A stretch of DNA of 64,000 nt from Bidens hawaiensis. Its lineage: Eukaryota > Streptophyta > Magnoliopsida > Asterales > Asteraceae. The DNA is taken from positions 2,852,001 through 2,916,000 of the forward strand of contig JAIQDT010000061.1 of NCBI GenBank assembly GCA_021521415.1, read 5' to 3'. Below, piece after piece: positions 1 through 10,186 of this stretch; positions within the stretch are counted from its first letter, which is position 1, and each line of letters starts with the position of its first letter. Position numbers and translations under genes: made by a program. Below the pieces are notes generated by a model that worked only from the letters and a program-made list of their open reading frames with translations, ran no database searches and was not told the DNA's origin.

Positions 1-351
1 GTCTATTTTACGATCCCATTTTCATAACTAAATAGTCTCCTGGTTAGTTGATGACTGAAACTTAGGGAATTTTAGCCTAGGTGGTTGTTAATCATCATCT
101 GAATTAAGTCTAAGTTATAAGTTTAGTCGTCCTTAGTTTTCTTAATTAGTTAAAATTAGTTTAAAATTAGTTTATTAGTAAAACACCTCTTAGGCAAATA
201 ATAAATAAATAGTCGTGTCTGTAGTTGAGTCTAATTTAGCCGGTTTACGTAATTTAAAGAGTCTCGTGGGTTCGATATCCGGACTTACTTAGCTGTACTA
301 GAGTCGATCGGTTCACTTGCCGGTTAATAGTTTAGTTAAGTTTAATAGTCA
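1..351. other. AT-rich DNA without recognised gene
   Basis: No convincing coding region, RNA gene or mobile-element end is visible here. Runs such as TTAGTTAAAATTAGTTTAAA give it the look of decayed intergenic DNA. It ends at the CATA microsatellite. Confidence 0.5.
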
Positions 352-449
352 ACATACATACATACATACATACATACATACATACATACATACATACATA
401 GATACATACATACATACATACATACATACATACATACATACATACATAC
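352..449. repeat. (CATA)n microsatellite
   Basis: About 24 units of the tetranucleotide CATA, with one interruption by a G at position 401. The near-perfect array suggests recent slippage. Its length should be treated as assembly-dependent and polymorphic. Confidence 0.97.
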
Positions 450-470
450 TACATAATGACTATCTCTATC

Positions 471-630
471 ATCTCAGATGTTATTAGGGTTTGTTCCCTT
501 GTATCTCAGATATTATTAGGGTCTAGTCCCTTCTATCTCAGATATTATTTGGGTGTGGTCCCTTCCATCTCAGTTATTATCATGGTTTGGTCCCTACTAT
601 CTCATATATTATTAGGGTATAGTACCTTCT
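471..630. repeat. 32-bp tandem repeat, five units
   Basis: Five consecutive 32-bp units start at 471, 503, 535, 567 and 599. Each begins ATCTCA and carries TATTATTAGGGT-like and GTCCCTTCT-like segments. The units differ at several bases, so the array is not freshly made. A short open frame runs through it, but it looks like a by-product of the repeat, not a gene. Similar AT-rich arrays sit inside the giant LTRs further right, so this may be part of an old LTR; that is inference. Confidence 0.9.
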
Positions 631-744
631 TCACAGAGTTTATGGTCACACCTCTCTGTAACTGGGCACGGCTAACTGTGTATAAATTACAAGCATCACT
701 TAGCTACTCCTAATCATATCACAATACTAAGGTAGTGAAGCCCT

Positions 745-845
745 GACGAATGGGGGTCAAGGGGCAGAACCCCTAGCAGCGGGGTCTAAGGGCGGCAGCC
801 CCTAGCAGAGTCCAAGGGCAGAGCCACTGGCTGGGGTCGAGCTGC
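745..845. repeat. G-rich imperfect repeats, LTR-like
   Basis: Three imperfect copies of a GGGTC(A)AGGGGCAGAACCCC-type motif are followed by a GC-rich stretch and then T/A-rich DNA. Such 'ggggtcaaggggc' blocks are common in plant copia-type LTRs. No LTR ends or target duplication were found, so the class assignment is weak. Confidence 0.5.
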
Positions 846-955
846 CAGGTCAGCTCGGAAAAATTTTATTTTTATTAATAAGTCTTTATTAAAAATTCAT
901 CAAAAAAATGAGTCAAGTTGAGTTTTACAAACCATTCGGATCACCTATGGAACCA

Positions 956-1051
956 ATCGCATGGATGCAATCCAATAGCATCGCATGGACACAATCCAAT
1001 CGTATCGCATGGACACAATCTAGTCGCATCGCGTGGAGGCAATCCAATCGC
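956..1051. repeat. 24-bp tandem repeat, four units
   Basis: Four exact-length 24-bp units start at 956, 980, 1004 and 1028. Each begins ATCGCATGG or ATCGCGTGG and ends with a CAATCCAATCGC-like segment. The reading frame through it yields a His/Asn-rich repetitive peptide, but without flanking support it is not called a gene. Confidence 0.9.
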
Positions 1052-3039
1052 GTCTCTTTCTTTAAATGAATCGCATCACATTTCTATGCGATGTGATTAT
1101 GTTCTTTGCAATCCGAATTTTGTTGTTATCTTCATTTCACCATACTTTCAGCAATTTTATTTCCCGACCCTTCATTAGGACCCTCTTTACCATTTTAATG
1201 AGCTCCTGGGTCGTGCCCATTTCATTTTTTTGTCTATAACATGGTTCGAACCTACTTGTTCGTCCCATATCACACCCGTTAAGCCATTTACCATCAACTT
1301 TATGTTTTTCTTCCACCACAACGTCCAATTTTCCTTCATATCAATTATTAAGACCAAACTTATAACTTTCCCTAATTTTATGTCAAAACATACCTTACAG
1401 GTTTTGGTTTGGTTCAGATCAGGACCAACTCCTGGATCTAGGCGTGGTTCTTATTGTTTCCTGACGCTTGAACATGAAATATGTCCTTTCTATAGCTCGG
1501 ATTTGGATCCCGGTTTGATGGAGAGTGTTTGTGTGTGTTCTTGAGTGTGTAGGTTAGATACTTGTGATGTATGATGTAGGTAGTTAACTGTGATGTGTAC
1601 GAATTATTTATATGATGTTGGTTTAGTGTGATGCATTTAGGTACTATGTTGGTTTTATTGTTTGTTGTGTAGGTTGTTTATGTAAGTATTTTTAGTGAAT
1701 TATCTTTATTGTGTAAGCATTTATCTTAATTAATGTGTAGGATTTGCTTTATTTTTCTGAGCAGAGCATAAAATATTTGGCATATAGAGACATCAGATCA
1801 AAAGAGGTTTGGAGTTGTTAATGCATAAGTTTAGTCAGCAGAAAAGGAGAGGGATGATGAATATGGTAATATTGTTGTCTAGGATTGTGGTCTAGAAGTG
1901 GAGCCAGCGAAACGGAATACTTATCGGTTTAAGAACTAAATGCACCAATCGGGATTTTGTGTACGACATAAAAACAAAACATCTAGCATTACAATGCTCG
2001 TTCAAAATGACATTTTGGTTCTTGAAGGATAAATGTGTATTAAATGACATTATGTTTGTTGTTTGTATGTGTATGTTTAAAACTCTATTGTATACTATGA
2101 TATGTTATTACGATGTTTGCTAAAATAAACTATAAACGCCAGTTTCGTTATGTTTTTCAAATTACTAGTTTTCTATGATCTTGTATTGGGTTAAATACAT
2201 TAATTAGTAAATTTGGTGTTTAAAGTTCAAAGTAAAAAAATTGAGAAGGTTTATTTTAAAGTAAATGAAAGAAATATGTGCATGTGTATTTATGTTTTAA
2301 CCATAAACAAAAATACAATACATGTTAAGCATGTATAGGTTTTGTGTAGGTATATGAAATTAGAGGATCAATTCAATGTGTAAGAGATAAGTTGTCAAAT
2401 CATATAATATAATTCATGTATATTTATCATATACAGTGTTTTGAGTATTGAACGTGATATTTGAGATTTTATACAATTTAGTTAAAAGATTTTAATTTAA
2501 GAATAATTCGTGAGAGTTAAAATTCATAACTTTAGTTAAAAATAAAAAAAAAAGTACACAATAATAATATAGTTTGTAACTTACTATCAATAACTAACGG
2601 TTACCAAAAACAAAAATTGGGTATATGACTAATATACCCTTTTAATTAATAATTTAAAAAATAAAAAGATATTATGTGATTGGTTGAAATGACTTTTCTC
2701 ACTTCTCACACTAATATGACTTCTCATATAAACTTAACTATCTACAGGGTAAGGATCATAAGAAAACTGTTTGCAAATTGAGAACTTTGAGAACCATTTT
2801 GGATTTTTTTAAAGAACCTCTAAAAAGATATAAAACAAAAAAAAATGAAAATTTTAAAAAGATAAAAAAACCAAAATTCTTATATTTCATTCCAGTTTCA
2901 TAAAAAAAATTAATTCGTATTATACTTATACACGTATGTATAATTTCATTTAGTATCTAGTTACCTATTAACGGAACCGAAATCGAATTAACCAAAAAAA
3001 ACAAACCAAAGCATTAACCATTGGTTATTTTTTTGTATT
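1052..3039. other. AT-rich intergenic DNA
   Basis: A plus-strand open frame at 1230-1544 (104 aa) and an overlapping minus-strand one at 1137-1328 match nothing I recognise. The rest is AT-rich with many short homopolymers. A small perfect inverted repeat (GGGTATAT...ATATACCC, 2619-2639) could be a MITE remnant. No LTR ends or coding domains were found. Confidence 0.5.
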
Positions 3040-3115
3040 TTTGAAAAACCGAATTTTCGGTTTCGGTTCGGTTTTCCATTTTTAAAAACCGAAAAAAACC
3101 GAACCGAACCGATTG
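3040..3115. repeat. Hairpin of ACCGAA/TTCGGT motifs
   Basis: A run of TTTCGGTTCGGTTTT on the left faces AAAACCGAAAAAAACCGAAC on the right across a short spacer. This gives a strong inverted repeat. The ACCGAA/TTCGGT motif is common in plant non-autonomous DNA transposons and intergenic repeats. No terminal duplication was identified. Confidence 0.6.
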
Positions 3116-3308
3116 ATGTGATGAAGATTATGAAGACGATGGAGACTGAGACTAAACTTTGAAGATGAGCAAGATAATGAATGAAGATTAGGGCTAAACT
3201 TTTAGTTTTTTTTTTATTAAGAACTTTGTTGAATTTTAGACACTACAAATTTATTCAATGTAATGTGAAACGTTTTTTCATCAAATATAATATAATTATC
3301 ATCAATTT

Positions 3309-3480
3309 ATGGTAGAATTAAGCAAAAAATTCATAATAATTAGCCACTTGAAGCAAATATTCCATAATTCATGGTAGAATTAAGCAAATAATTCATAATA
3401 ATTATCCACTTGAAGCAAATATACCATAATGATCTTCATAATTATTATCAAATTGAAGCAGATTAAACAAAAAATTCATA
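3309..3480. repeat. 62-bp direct repeat, two full units and a degenerate third
   Basis: The segment starting GGTAGAATTAAGCAAA at 3311 recurs at 3373, a 62-bp period. A degraded third copy follows at about 3440-3480. All are very AT-rich and contain AATTCATAATAATTA and ACTTGAAGCAAAT. Confidence 0.75.
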
Positions 3481-3984
3481 ATTATCTTCATACTTTTTAA
3501 ACTTTTTTTTTCTTACACGCAAATGATTATTTTATGTACAAAACAACCGTCAATTTAATTTCTTTGTTCATACGTACGCTAGATGCATAAAAGAAATTTG
3601 TTCATATATATATATTTTGAATTTCAGGTGAAAAATACGAAATAAAAATTGCGTTTATATTATTTTCGTTTGTTTAGAACTTTTAAGATTGACAAAAATA
3701 ATTGATTACTTTGTTATATGTATTCTCACAATATTTAATTTTCTACGTAGATCCCTCCAATTCATTGTATCTAAAGTTCTATACAGACTCAACGTTCTAT
3801 GAAAGTTAGTTTTAAACGAGTTAGTTTTGCTATCTAAAATAGGCTAGTGGTGCAATTTGTTGCCCGTTTGCCTTGTGTATCGATGTTTATATCTTTACTT
3901 AAAAAAATATTAGTTTTTAAATCTTTCTTATGATATAATATATAAGAGAGAATGATTCTTGATTTATAGTTTCCAAAAATAGGA

Positions 3985-4325
3985 AGTTATGAATTACATG
4001 CAGAAGTTGCAGCAGTGAGAGTTAGAATGCCGCTTGTGGTTGTTGCACTCATGGCAGAACTCATTGCAGCGAGTATCTACTATTTTTTAATATCCATTGC
4101 CTCCGTGTTTTTTGCACATTGAGCGGCCACCAAGGCAGCTGTAGATGCTACTGCCACATCCTTTGTGGTGGAGGGGAATTTGAGCCGCCATGGTTTGAGT
4201 TTTCGGCACCTATGGCTGCCAAAGCAACACACCGGACACTGAGATTGCTGCATGGACTTCTGCTTTTTGTAGACTCTCATTTCTTTTCGCTTTCGTTTAA
4301 GCTCTTTCAACCATTTCTTAATTAA
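3985..4325 (-). pseudogene. FORKED/VAN3-binding-protein-like gene fragment (DUF828 domain), decayed
   Basis: Reading the minus strand, a basic stretch WLKELKRKRKEMRVY is followed in a shifted frame by VHAAISVSGV, then VASTAALVAAQC, then after a stop by SGILTLTAAT. These match, in order, the conserved blocks of the plant auxin-canalisation domain (DUF828) of FORKED1/VAN3-binding proteins: a basic KERK-type helix, HAAVSVAGV, ALVAAQC and a GDIMTLTAAAATA-type block. At least three frame changes or stops break it and the PH-like C-terminal part is absent, so it is non-functional. Family members act at membranes in vein patterning and auxin transporter polarity; nothing of that function can remain. 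The identification rests on recognised motifs, not a search. An almost identical copy lies at 13652-13992. Confidence 0.62.
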
Positions 4326-4532
4326 TAAACGTGATGATTTGAATGGATTTATATTCCATGATTACTGCAGAAATTTGAAACATTTTGTTTAAACATATAG
4401 TTGGAATCATATTGTTAGATATGATGATATGTTTAAAGAAATTGATTGAATATTAATTTAACTATTTCTTTTTGAAGCAGCTATTGTAATTTAATTCAGA
4501 GTGCATTGCTTGTTGCATCCATATCCAAGACT

Positions 4533-7470
4533 TCTAAGACCCCAAACCTGGGAATCCTACAGCTGGTAATCATATCCAAACTTAAAAATTTTAAACCAAA
4601 CAAGTTCATTTCATTAAAACAAGTTTAGAGTAATTAGCAGCATAAAATGTTAAGTATTAAAAACTCCAAAACCGGGGAAATGTGCCAAAAATCAAATGTA
4701 AAATAAAATGTTCGTTTATTTGAATGTCCTCGACTAGGAATGCCCTCAACCTTCCGAGTAGTCTCCAGCACGTCCAAGCGATAATCTCTAGTCCTTAACC
4801 TGAAAATCAAACTAACATACACACAAATTCAGCTTAAGCTGAGTGAGTTCACATTTTGGTAAACAAGATTCATAAATCATTTCAAATGTTATAGGTAATA
4901 AACAGTATAGGAAATAATACTCAAACAAATAAATAGATAATCACCAAAAACTATATTCACGGTCGAACACTCGTACGGGCCTCCCCACCTTGGGATATAA
5001 GAACCCGAGTAATATATTTGAGCGGAACACGATAAGACATAAGCACGTGACACGAGCCACACCACCCTGGGGCTTAAGAACCCGAGTAATATATTTGACT
5101 CGGGTCATGGCTTAACAAACCTAAACACATGATACGAGCCTCCCTACCACGGGATTTAAGAACCCGAGTAATATATTTGGCCCGGTCACGGTTTAGTAAA
5201 CGATGGGCCTCCCCACCACAAATCACGAGACACGAAGTCAAGGATCCGAGTAATATATTTGACCCGCCTTAATGATGATTATGCAGCACCGGCCTCCCCA
5301 CCGTAGGAATTAAGAACCCAGGTAATATATTTGACCCGGCCACACTCACCAAACACACACACATAATAATGCACACACCCATCAATAGGCCTACTCACAT
5401 AAATCATAGTCACAAGGAACTAAATAATATCAAAAATCGTAGGCTATAAGGTATATATATAAGTCAGTCCAAAATATGAACTAATGTAAGTAGGTCAACT
5501 CGTATTCAATTAATACAAGGCCTAATAATATCCTCGAGTCTAGACCATAAACAGAATATATAACCTTAAGTAATTTATGACCAACATGAGTCCAAAATAT
5601 CCTTAGGCGTAGAATATAATCCACAGCTAGTTCCATAAATGTACAAATAATATTAAGGCTATGAAATACCATCCAAATAGTTTGAACGAGTAAAATCGAG
5701 TAATATTTGTAATAGAGTGTGTATGCCAGCCCAAAACGTAAAAAGAGTTAAAAGGGGCATCATGAACTCACCTAACACGAGGCACCCATATAGCAACGGG
5801 CAAGAGAACCCCTAAGTATTCCCACAAATCAAATGTCTGTCGGATTACACATAATGATTACTAACGGAACCGTATCAACTCGCTTATTCTACGAGGCATT
5901 CTAACATGATTTGATTTACCTAAAGCCTCATCCATACAAATTCCAATTACATCAGCTCCCGAGGCCTCATAATTACCAAATCCATCCTTAGTTAATTCCG
6001 AGGACAAAGGATTTCCAAACTACACCCAAAAGTTGTTAATTGTATCGAATGCGCGCATTAACGAGTTGTTTATGTACTTAGCAACCGACTTAACCCCCTG
6101 TGGACCAAATTTAGTATAATTACCTCCAACAAGTCAACACGACACTGCACGAGTTGAATGAGTCGGCAATTCGCTTGTACAACGCATAAACTACAATTAA
6201 ACGTGAATTTGCATTGTACCGACCCGTTTGAGAAACCGAAATCCAATTCAGCCCGATTAACATAAAATTTATGTTTTTTGCAGCCCGTATAACTTCCGAT
6301 GCTACACAATCTGATTTGGTTGTTAATTCCCTTAAACAACGCGCTAAACGAAACAATCAACAAACTAGACAACCGAAATCCTAGTTTCCAATCTTTCGAC
6401 AATTGACTAACCAAACGAGTTCATTGCTCAAGATATTAAAGTATGATACATATGACATACCTAGGAAGATGATGGAGCATAAGCTCATTATAAAAAGCCC
6501 CGAAAAGTATACAATTGGACAGCCACCGGTTAAGCCTAAAACGAAAGTGTCGATCAATAACGAGTCTAGCATGCAGATTTTAGCATGCAAAGATGTATTT
6601 TATTACATAGGAAAATCATATAAATAAATAATGAAATGTTTACCAGAGTTTCATAAACGTCTTAGGTTTCTAAAACTATTTTTTTATATTTTTCCAGTGC
6701 ACACAAAAATAAAAAAAAATTCATCCAACACGGAAAGGTATGTGTGCAACTATTTCAGTGTGCAACAAAAGGGTTTTATTTGTTTAAAAATCAATACAAA
6801 ACCAAATTAAACGATTCCAATTGGGTTGGAATCCTAACTTAAAATATGATGTCGGGAAGACAGACCAGAATTTGACTCCCCTCATGAGCTTTGACACACG
6901 TTTTTATAAAATCATAAAAATCATTCAACTATCGTCCAAAAATCGTAAATTATACTTTTCTAGAAACTAGACTCAAAGTAAAACATCATGGAAACAAGAA
7001 TCGATCAAAAACAATTAATTTTCATCGAGTTATAGACCAAAAAGTAAACGAGTACGAATCTGTCAGCAACAGTTATAATCAAAACTCAAACCTTAACATG
7101 ATTATGACATCTCTAGGGTTCAGAAAACGGTTTTAATGGTGAAAAAGACAATCTTTGATGTAATACGAACCTTGAATTAGTCGGGAGATGGCTGGAATCG
7201 AGTTGGAATGGCTCAAAAACAAAGGTGGATGTAGCATGAGGCTGCTGATCGCAATAGTGAAAGGGAAAGGAGTTATGGTTTTTAGGTTATAATAATTTTT
7301 ACACTTGGGTCCCCAAACTTTTGAAGTGTGATAAGTTAAATCGAAAGATAATTAAATGGGTTTTGAATAAGTACTAGGAAGCCCCTCGACTTAGTGAAAG
7401 TCCATCCCGATTAACATAGAAAGCTCATAGAGACACATAAGCCAATTAGCGAATATTTCCGAATGTTACA
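4533..7470 (-). mobile_element. Giant LTR 1 of the chromovirus-like array, unit 1 (2,938 bp)
   Basis: On the plus strand it starts TCTAAGACCCC (the terminal TG has become TC) and ends GAATGTTACA. On its own (minus) strand it therefore runs TGTAACATTC...GGTCTTAGA. The right edge abuts a polypurine tract and the left edge matches the LTR start next to the PBS in its sister copies. It contains the 4970-5345 tandem block. It is the only undeleted LTR of this array. No coding capacity of note; internal open frames recur in every copy and are not credible genes. Confidence 0.85.
4970..5345. repeat. Intra-LTR tandem block, about 80-bp units with CCGAGTAATATATTTGACC
   Basis: Five or six degenerate units each combine CGGGCCTCCCCACC, AAGAACCCGAGTAAT and ATATTTGACCCGG motifs. 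The same block recurs in the other full LTRs of the array (10634-11000, 14637-15010, 22435-22800) and, on the opposite strand, in the solo LTR at 54085-54425. A conserved position in independent LTR copies suggests a regulatory role such as an enhancer array, which is inference. Confidence 0.85.
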
Positions 7471-8063
7471 AGTCCACCCTCCTTACAATGGGATTCGTCC
7501 CCGAATCCCGCTATACAGGAACGGGCGCAAATTGAGACAACTCCAAATCATCTAATCATATGTTGGAATTGTATAGATCGAACCTCTACTGGATGGTAGA
7601 ACACTATCCCTTAGCTAAACTATTACACATAAAAGCTTTTGAGAGGATGAGGAATAAACTTGAGGATTTAAGTAATGAGGTGAACTTTAAGATTAACGAC
7701 ATGAGCGTTAGCCATATCCTATCCCTACAAAGATAGAACCCTAACACAGTCAAGCACAAGTAGCATTTAGAACATGGTAGGTAACGGTAAACTGCAAATA
7801 ACGTTGATCAAGTGCTATTAGTCATTTACTTTACCCGCCCATCCTAAGCACCCCCTGCCCCTAACCATATTAGCATCCCATCTAACACGTAAGCAATTAT
7901 GCACACAATGAAACCCTAAGGCTTATAAGGATGATTAACAAATAAAAATTACTTCTGAACGTGCTGATAACAGCGGTTGGCATTTCTAGTCCTTTTTTTT
8001 ACAGTTCGAGTCCAAGCATTCAAGAATGCCCGGATCCCTTGAACCTTGGCTATGATACCAACT
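7471..8063 (-). mobile_element. Short internal segment 1 (PPT to PBS, 593 bp)
   Basis: It lies exactly between two LTRs. Read on the minus strand it starts at a PBS-like site (8048-8060) and ends with ATTCGGGGACGAATCC then the purine-rich AAGGAGGGTGGACT, directly before the LTR's TGTAACA. The GGGGACGAA-type sequence before the polypurine tract is typical of chromovirus 3' ends. No gag or pol is present, so the element is non-autonomous. Confidence 0.8.
8048..8060 (-). promoter_or_regulatory. Primer-binding site, tRNA-iMet type (one mismatch)
   Basis: Minus strand reads TGGTATCATAGCC, one base away from TGGTATCAGAGCC, the usual plant PBS complementary to initiator methionine tRNA. It sits three bases from the LTR edge. 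Confidence 0.8.
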
Positions 8064-9608
8064 TGTAAGACCCCGAACCCGAGAATCCTACTGTTGGTAA
8101 TCATACCCAAAATTCTCAAAAATTTAAAACCAAACAAATTCATTTCATTAAAACTAGTTTAGAATTATAAGCAGCGGAAAATGTTATTTATTATAAACCC
8201 CAAAACCGGGGACATGTGCCCAAAATCAAATATAAAATAAAATGTTTCTTTGACTAGAGATGCCCTCAACCGTCAGAGTAGTCTCCAGCACCTCCAAACG
8301 ATAATCTCTAGTCCTAAACCTGAAAATCAAGCTAACATACACACAAAGTCAGCTTGAGCTGAGCCAGTTCACGTTTTAGAAAACAAGATTCATAAATCAT
8401 TTCAAAGGTTATAGGTAATAAACAGTATAGGAAATAATAAGCAAACAAATAAATAGATAATCACCAAATAAAATACTCACGTTCGAAAAGGATGATACAT
8501 ATGATGAGCCTCGTTGCTCACGATACTAAAGTATGATACATCTGACGTACCTAAGAAGATGACGGAGCAAAACCTCACTTTAAACAACCCCGAAAATAAC
8601 ACAATTGGACAGCCACCGGTTAAGCCTAAAACGAACATATCAATGAATAACGAGTCTAACATGCAGATTTTAGCATGCAAAGATGTATTTTATTGCACAG
8701 GAAAATCCTAAAAATAAATTATGTAATTTTTACCAGAGTTTCGTACACATCTTAGGTTTCTAAAATTTTTTTTTTATATTTTATCATTGCACACAAAAAT
8801 CATAAAAATTTATCCAACACGGAAAGGTATGTGCAGCTATTTCATTGCGCAACAAATGTGTTTTATTTGTTTAAAAATAAATACCAAACCAAATTAAACG
8901 ATTCTAATTAGGTTGGAATCCTAACTCAAACTATGAAGTTCCAGAAGTGGCACCAACCAATTTGGACTTGTAAAAACAGAGTTATGATGTCGGGAAGACA
9001 GACCAGAATTTGACTCCCCGCATTAGCTTTGACACATGTTTTTATGAAATCAGAAAAACCATTCAACTCTCGTCCAAAAATTACAAATTATACTTTTCTG
9101 GAAACTAGACTCAAAGTAAAACATCATGAAAATAAGAATCGAACAAAAACAATTAATTTTCATCGAGTTATAGACCAAAAAATAAACGAGTACGAATCTG
9201 TCAGCAACAGTTATAATCAAAACTCAAACCTTAACATGATTATGACATCTCTAGGGTTCAAAAAACGGTTTTAATGGTGAAAAAGACAATCTTTGATGTA
9301 ATACTAACCATTAATTAGTTGGGAGATGGCTAGAATCGAGTTGGAATGGCTCAAAAACCGAGGTGGATGCAGCATGAGGCTGCCGATCGGAATAGTGAAA
9401 GGGAAGGGAGTTAGGGTTTTGAGGTTATAATAATTTTTACACTTGGGTCCCCAATCTTGTGAAATGTGATAACTTAAATCAAAAGATAATTAAATGGGTT
9501 TTGAATAAGTACTAGGAAGCCCCTCGACTTGGAGAAAGTCCATCCCGATTAACATAGCAAGCTCATAGAGACACATAAGCCAATTAGCGAATATTTCCGA
9601 ATGTTACA
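8064..9608 (-). mobile_element. Giant LTR 2, unit 1, with large internal deletion (1,545 bp)
   Basis: Plus strand starts TGTAAGACCCCG and ends ATGTTACA. Compared with LTR 1 it lacks about 1.4 kb, including the tandem block: sequence before about 8495 corresponds to the start of the block region and then jumps to GAGCCTCGTTGCTCACG. Both ends are intact. Confidence 0.85.
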
Positions 9609-10186
9609 AGTCCACCCTCCTTACAATGTGATTCGTCCCCGAATCCCGCTATACAGGAATGGCCACAAATTGAGACAACTCCTAATCATCTAATCATATA
9701 TAGGAATTGTATAGATCGAACCTCTACTGGATGGTAGCACACTATACCTTAGCTAAACTATTACACACAAAAATTTTCGAAAGGATGAGGAATAAACTTG
9801 AGGATTTAAGGAATGAGGTGAACTTTAACATTAACGACATGAGCGTTATCCATATCCTCACCCTAACACAGTCAAGCACAAGTAACATTTAGAACATGGT
9901 AGGTAACGGTAAACTGCTAATAACGTTGATCAAGTGCTATTAGTCATTTACTTTACCCACCCGTCCTAAGCACCCCCTGCCCCTAACCATAGTAGCATCC
10001 AATCTAACATGTAAGCAATTATGCACACAATGAAACCCTAAGGCTTATAAGGTTGATTAACAAATAAAAATTACTTCTTAACGTGCAGCTACCCGCTGTT
10101 GGCATTTCTAGTCCTTTTTTTTTACAGTTCGAGTCCAAGCATTCGAGAATGTTCGGATCCCTCGAACCTTGGCTCTGATACCAACT
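9609..10186 (-). mobile_element. Short internal segment 2 (578 bp) with intact iMet PBS
   Basis: Same organisation as segment 1, slightly diverged. Read on the minus strand it has a perfect PBS TGGTATCAGAGCC (10171-10183) at one end and a polypurine tract at the other. A 61-aa plus-strand frame at 9707-9892 occurs in every copy but resembles no known domain. Confidence 0.8.
10171..10183 (-). promoter_or_regulatory. Primer-binding site, perfect tRNA-iMet type
   Basis: Minus strand TGGTATCAGAGCC, three bases from the LTR. Initiator-Met PBS is common in plant copia and chromovirus elements. Confidence 0.85.

Noticed and set aside
352..449. CATA tract as a telomere or centromere repeat
   Set aside because: The unit does not match the plant telomere repeat (TTTAGGG), the tract is only about 98 bp, and it is a common simple-sequence type.
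2619..2639. Perfect inverted repeat GGGTATAT/ATATACCC as a terminator or MITE end
   Set aside because: It is short, AT-rich and without flanking duplication or partner; chance is likely in such DNA.
4119..4325. Plus-strand 68-aa frame (and its copy at 13786)
   Set aside because: It is the antisense shadow of the FORKED-like pseudogene, where minus-strand motifs explain the sequence better.
4970..5345. Regular repeats with spacers, CRISPR-like at first glance
   Set aside because: Units are degenerate, spacers are related to each other, and the block is an internal part of an LTR in a plant genome.
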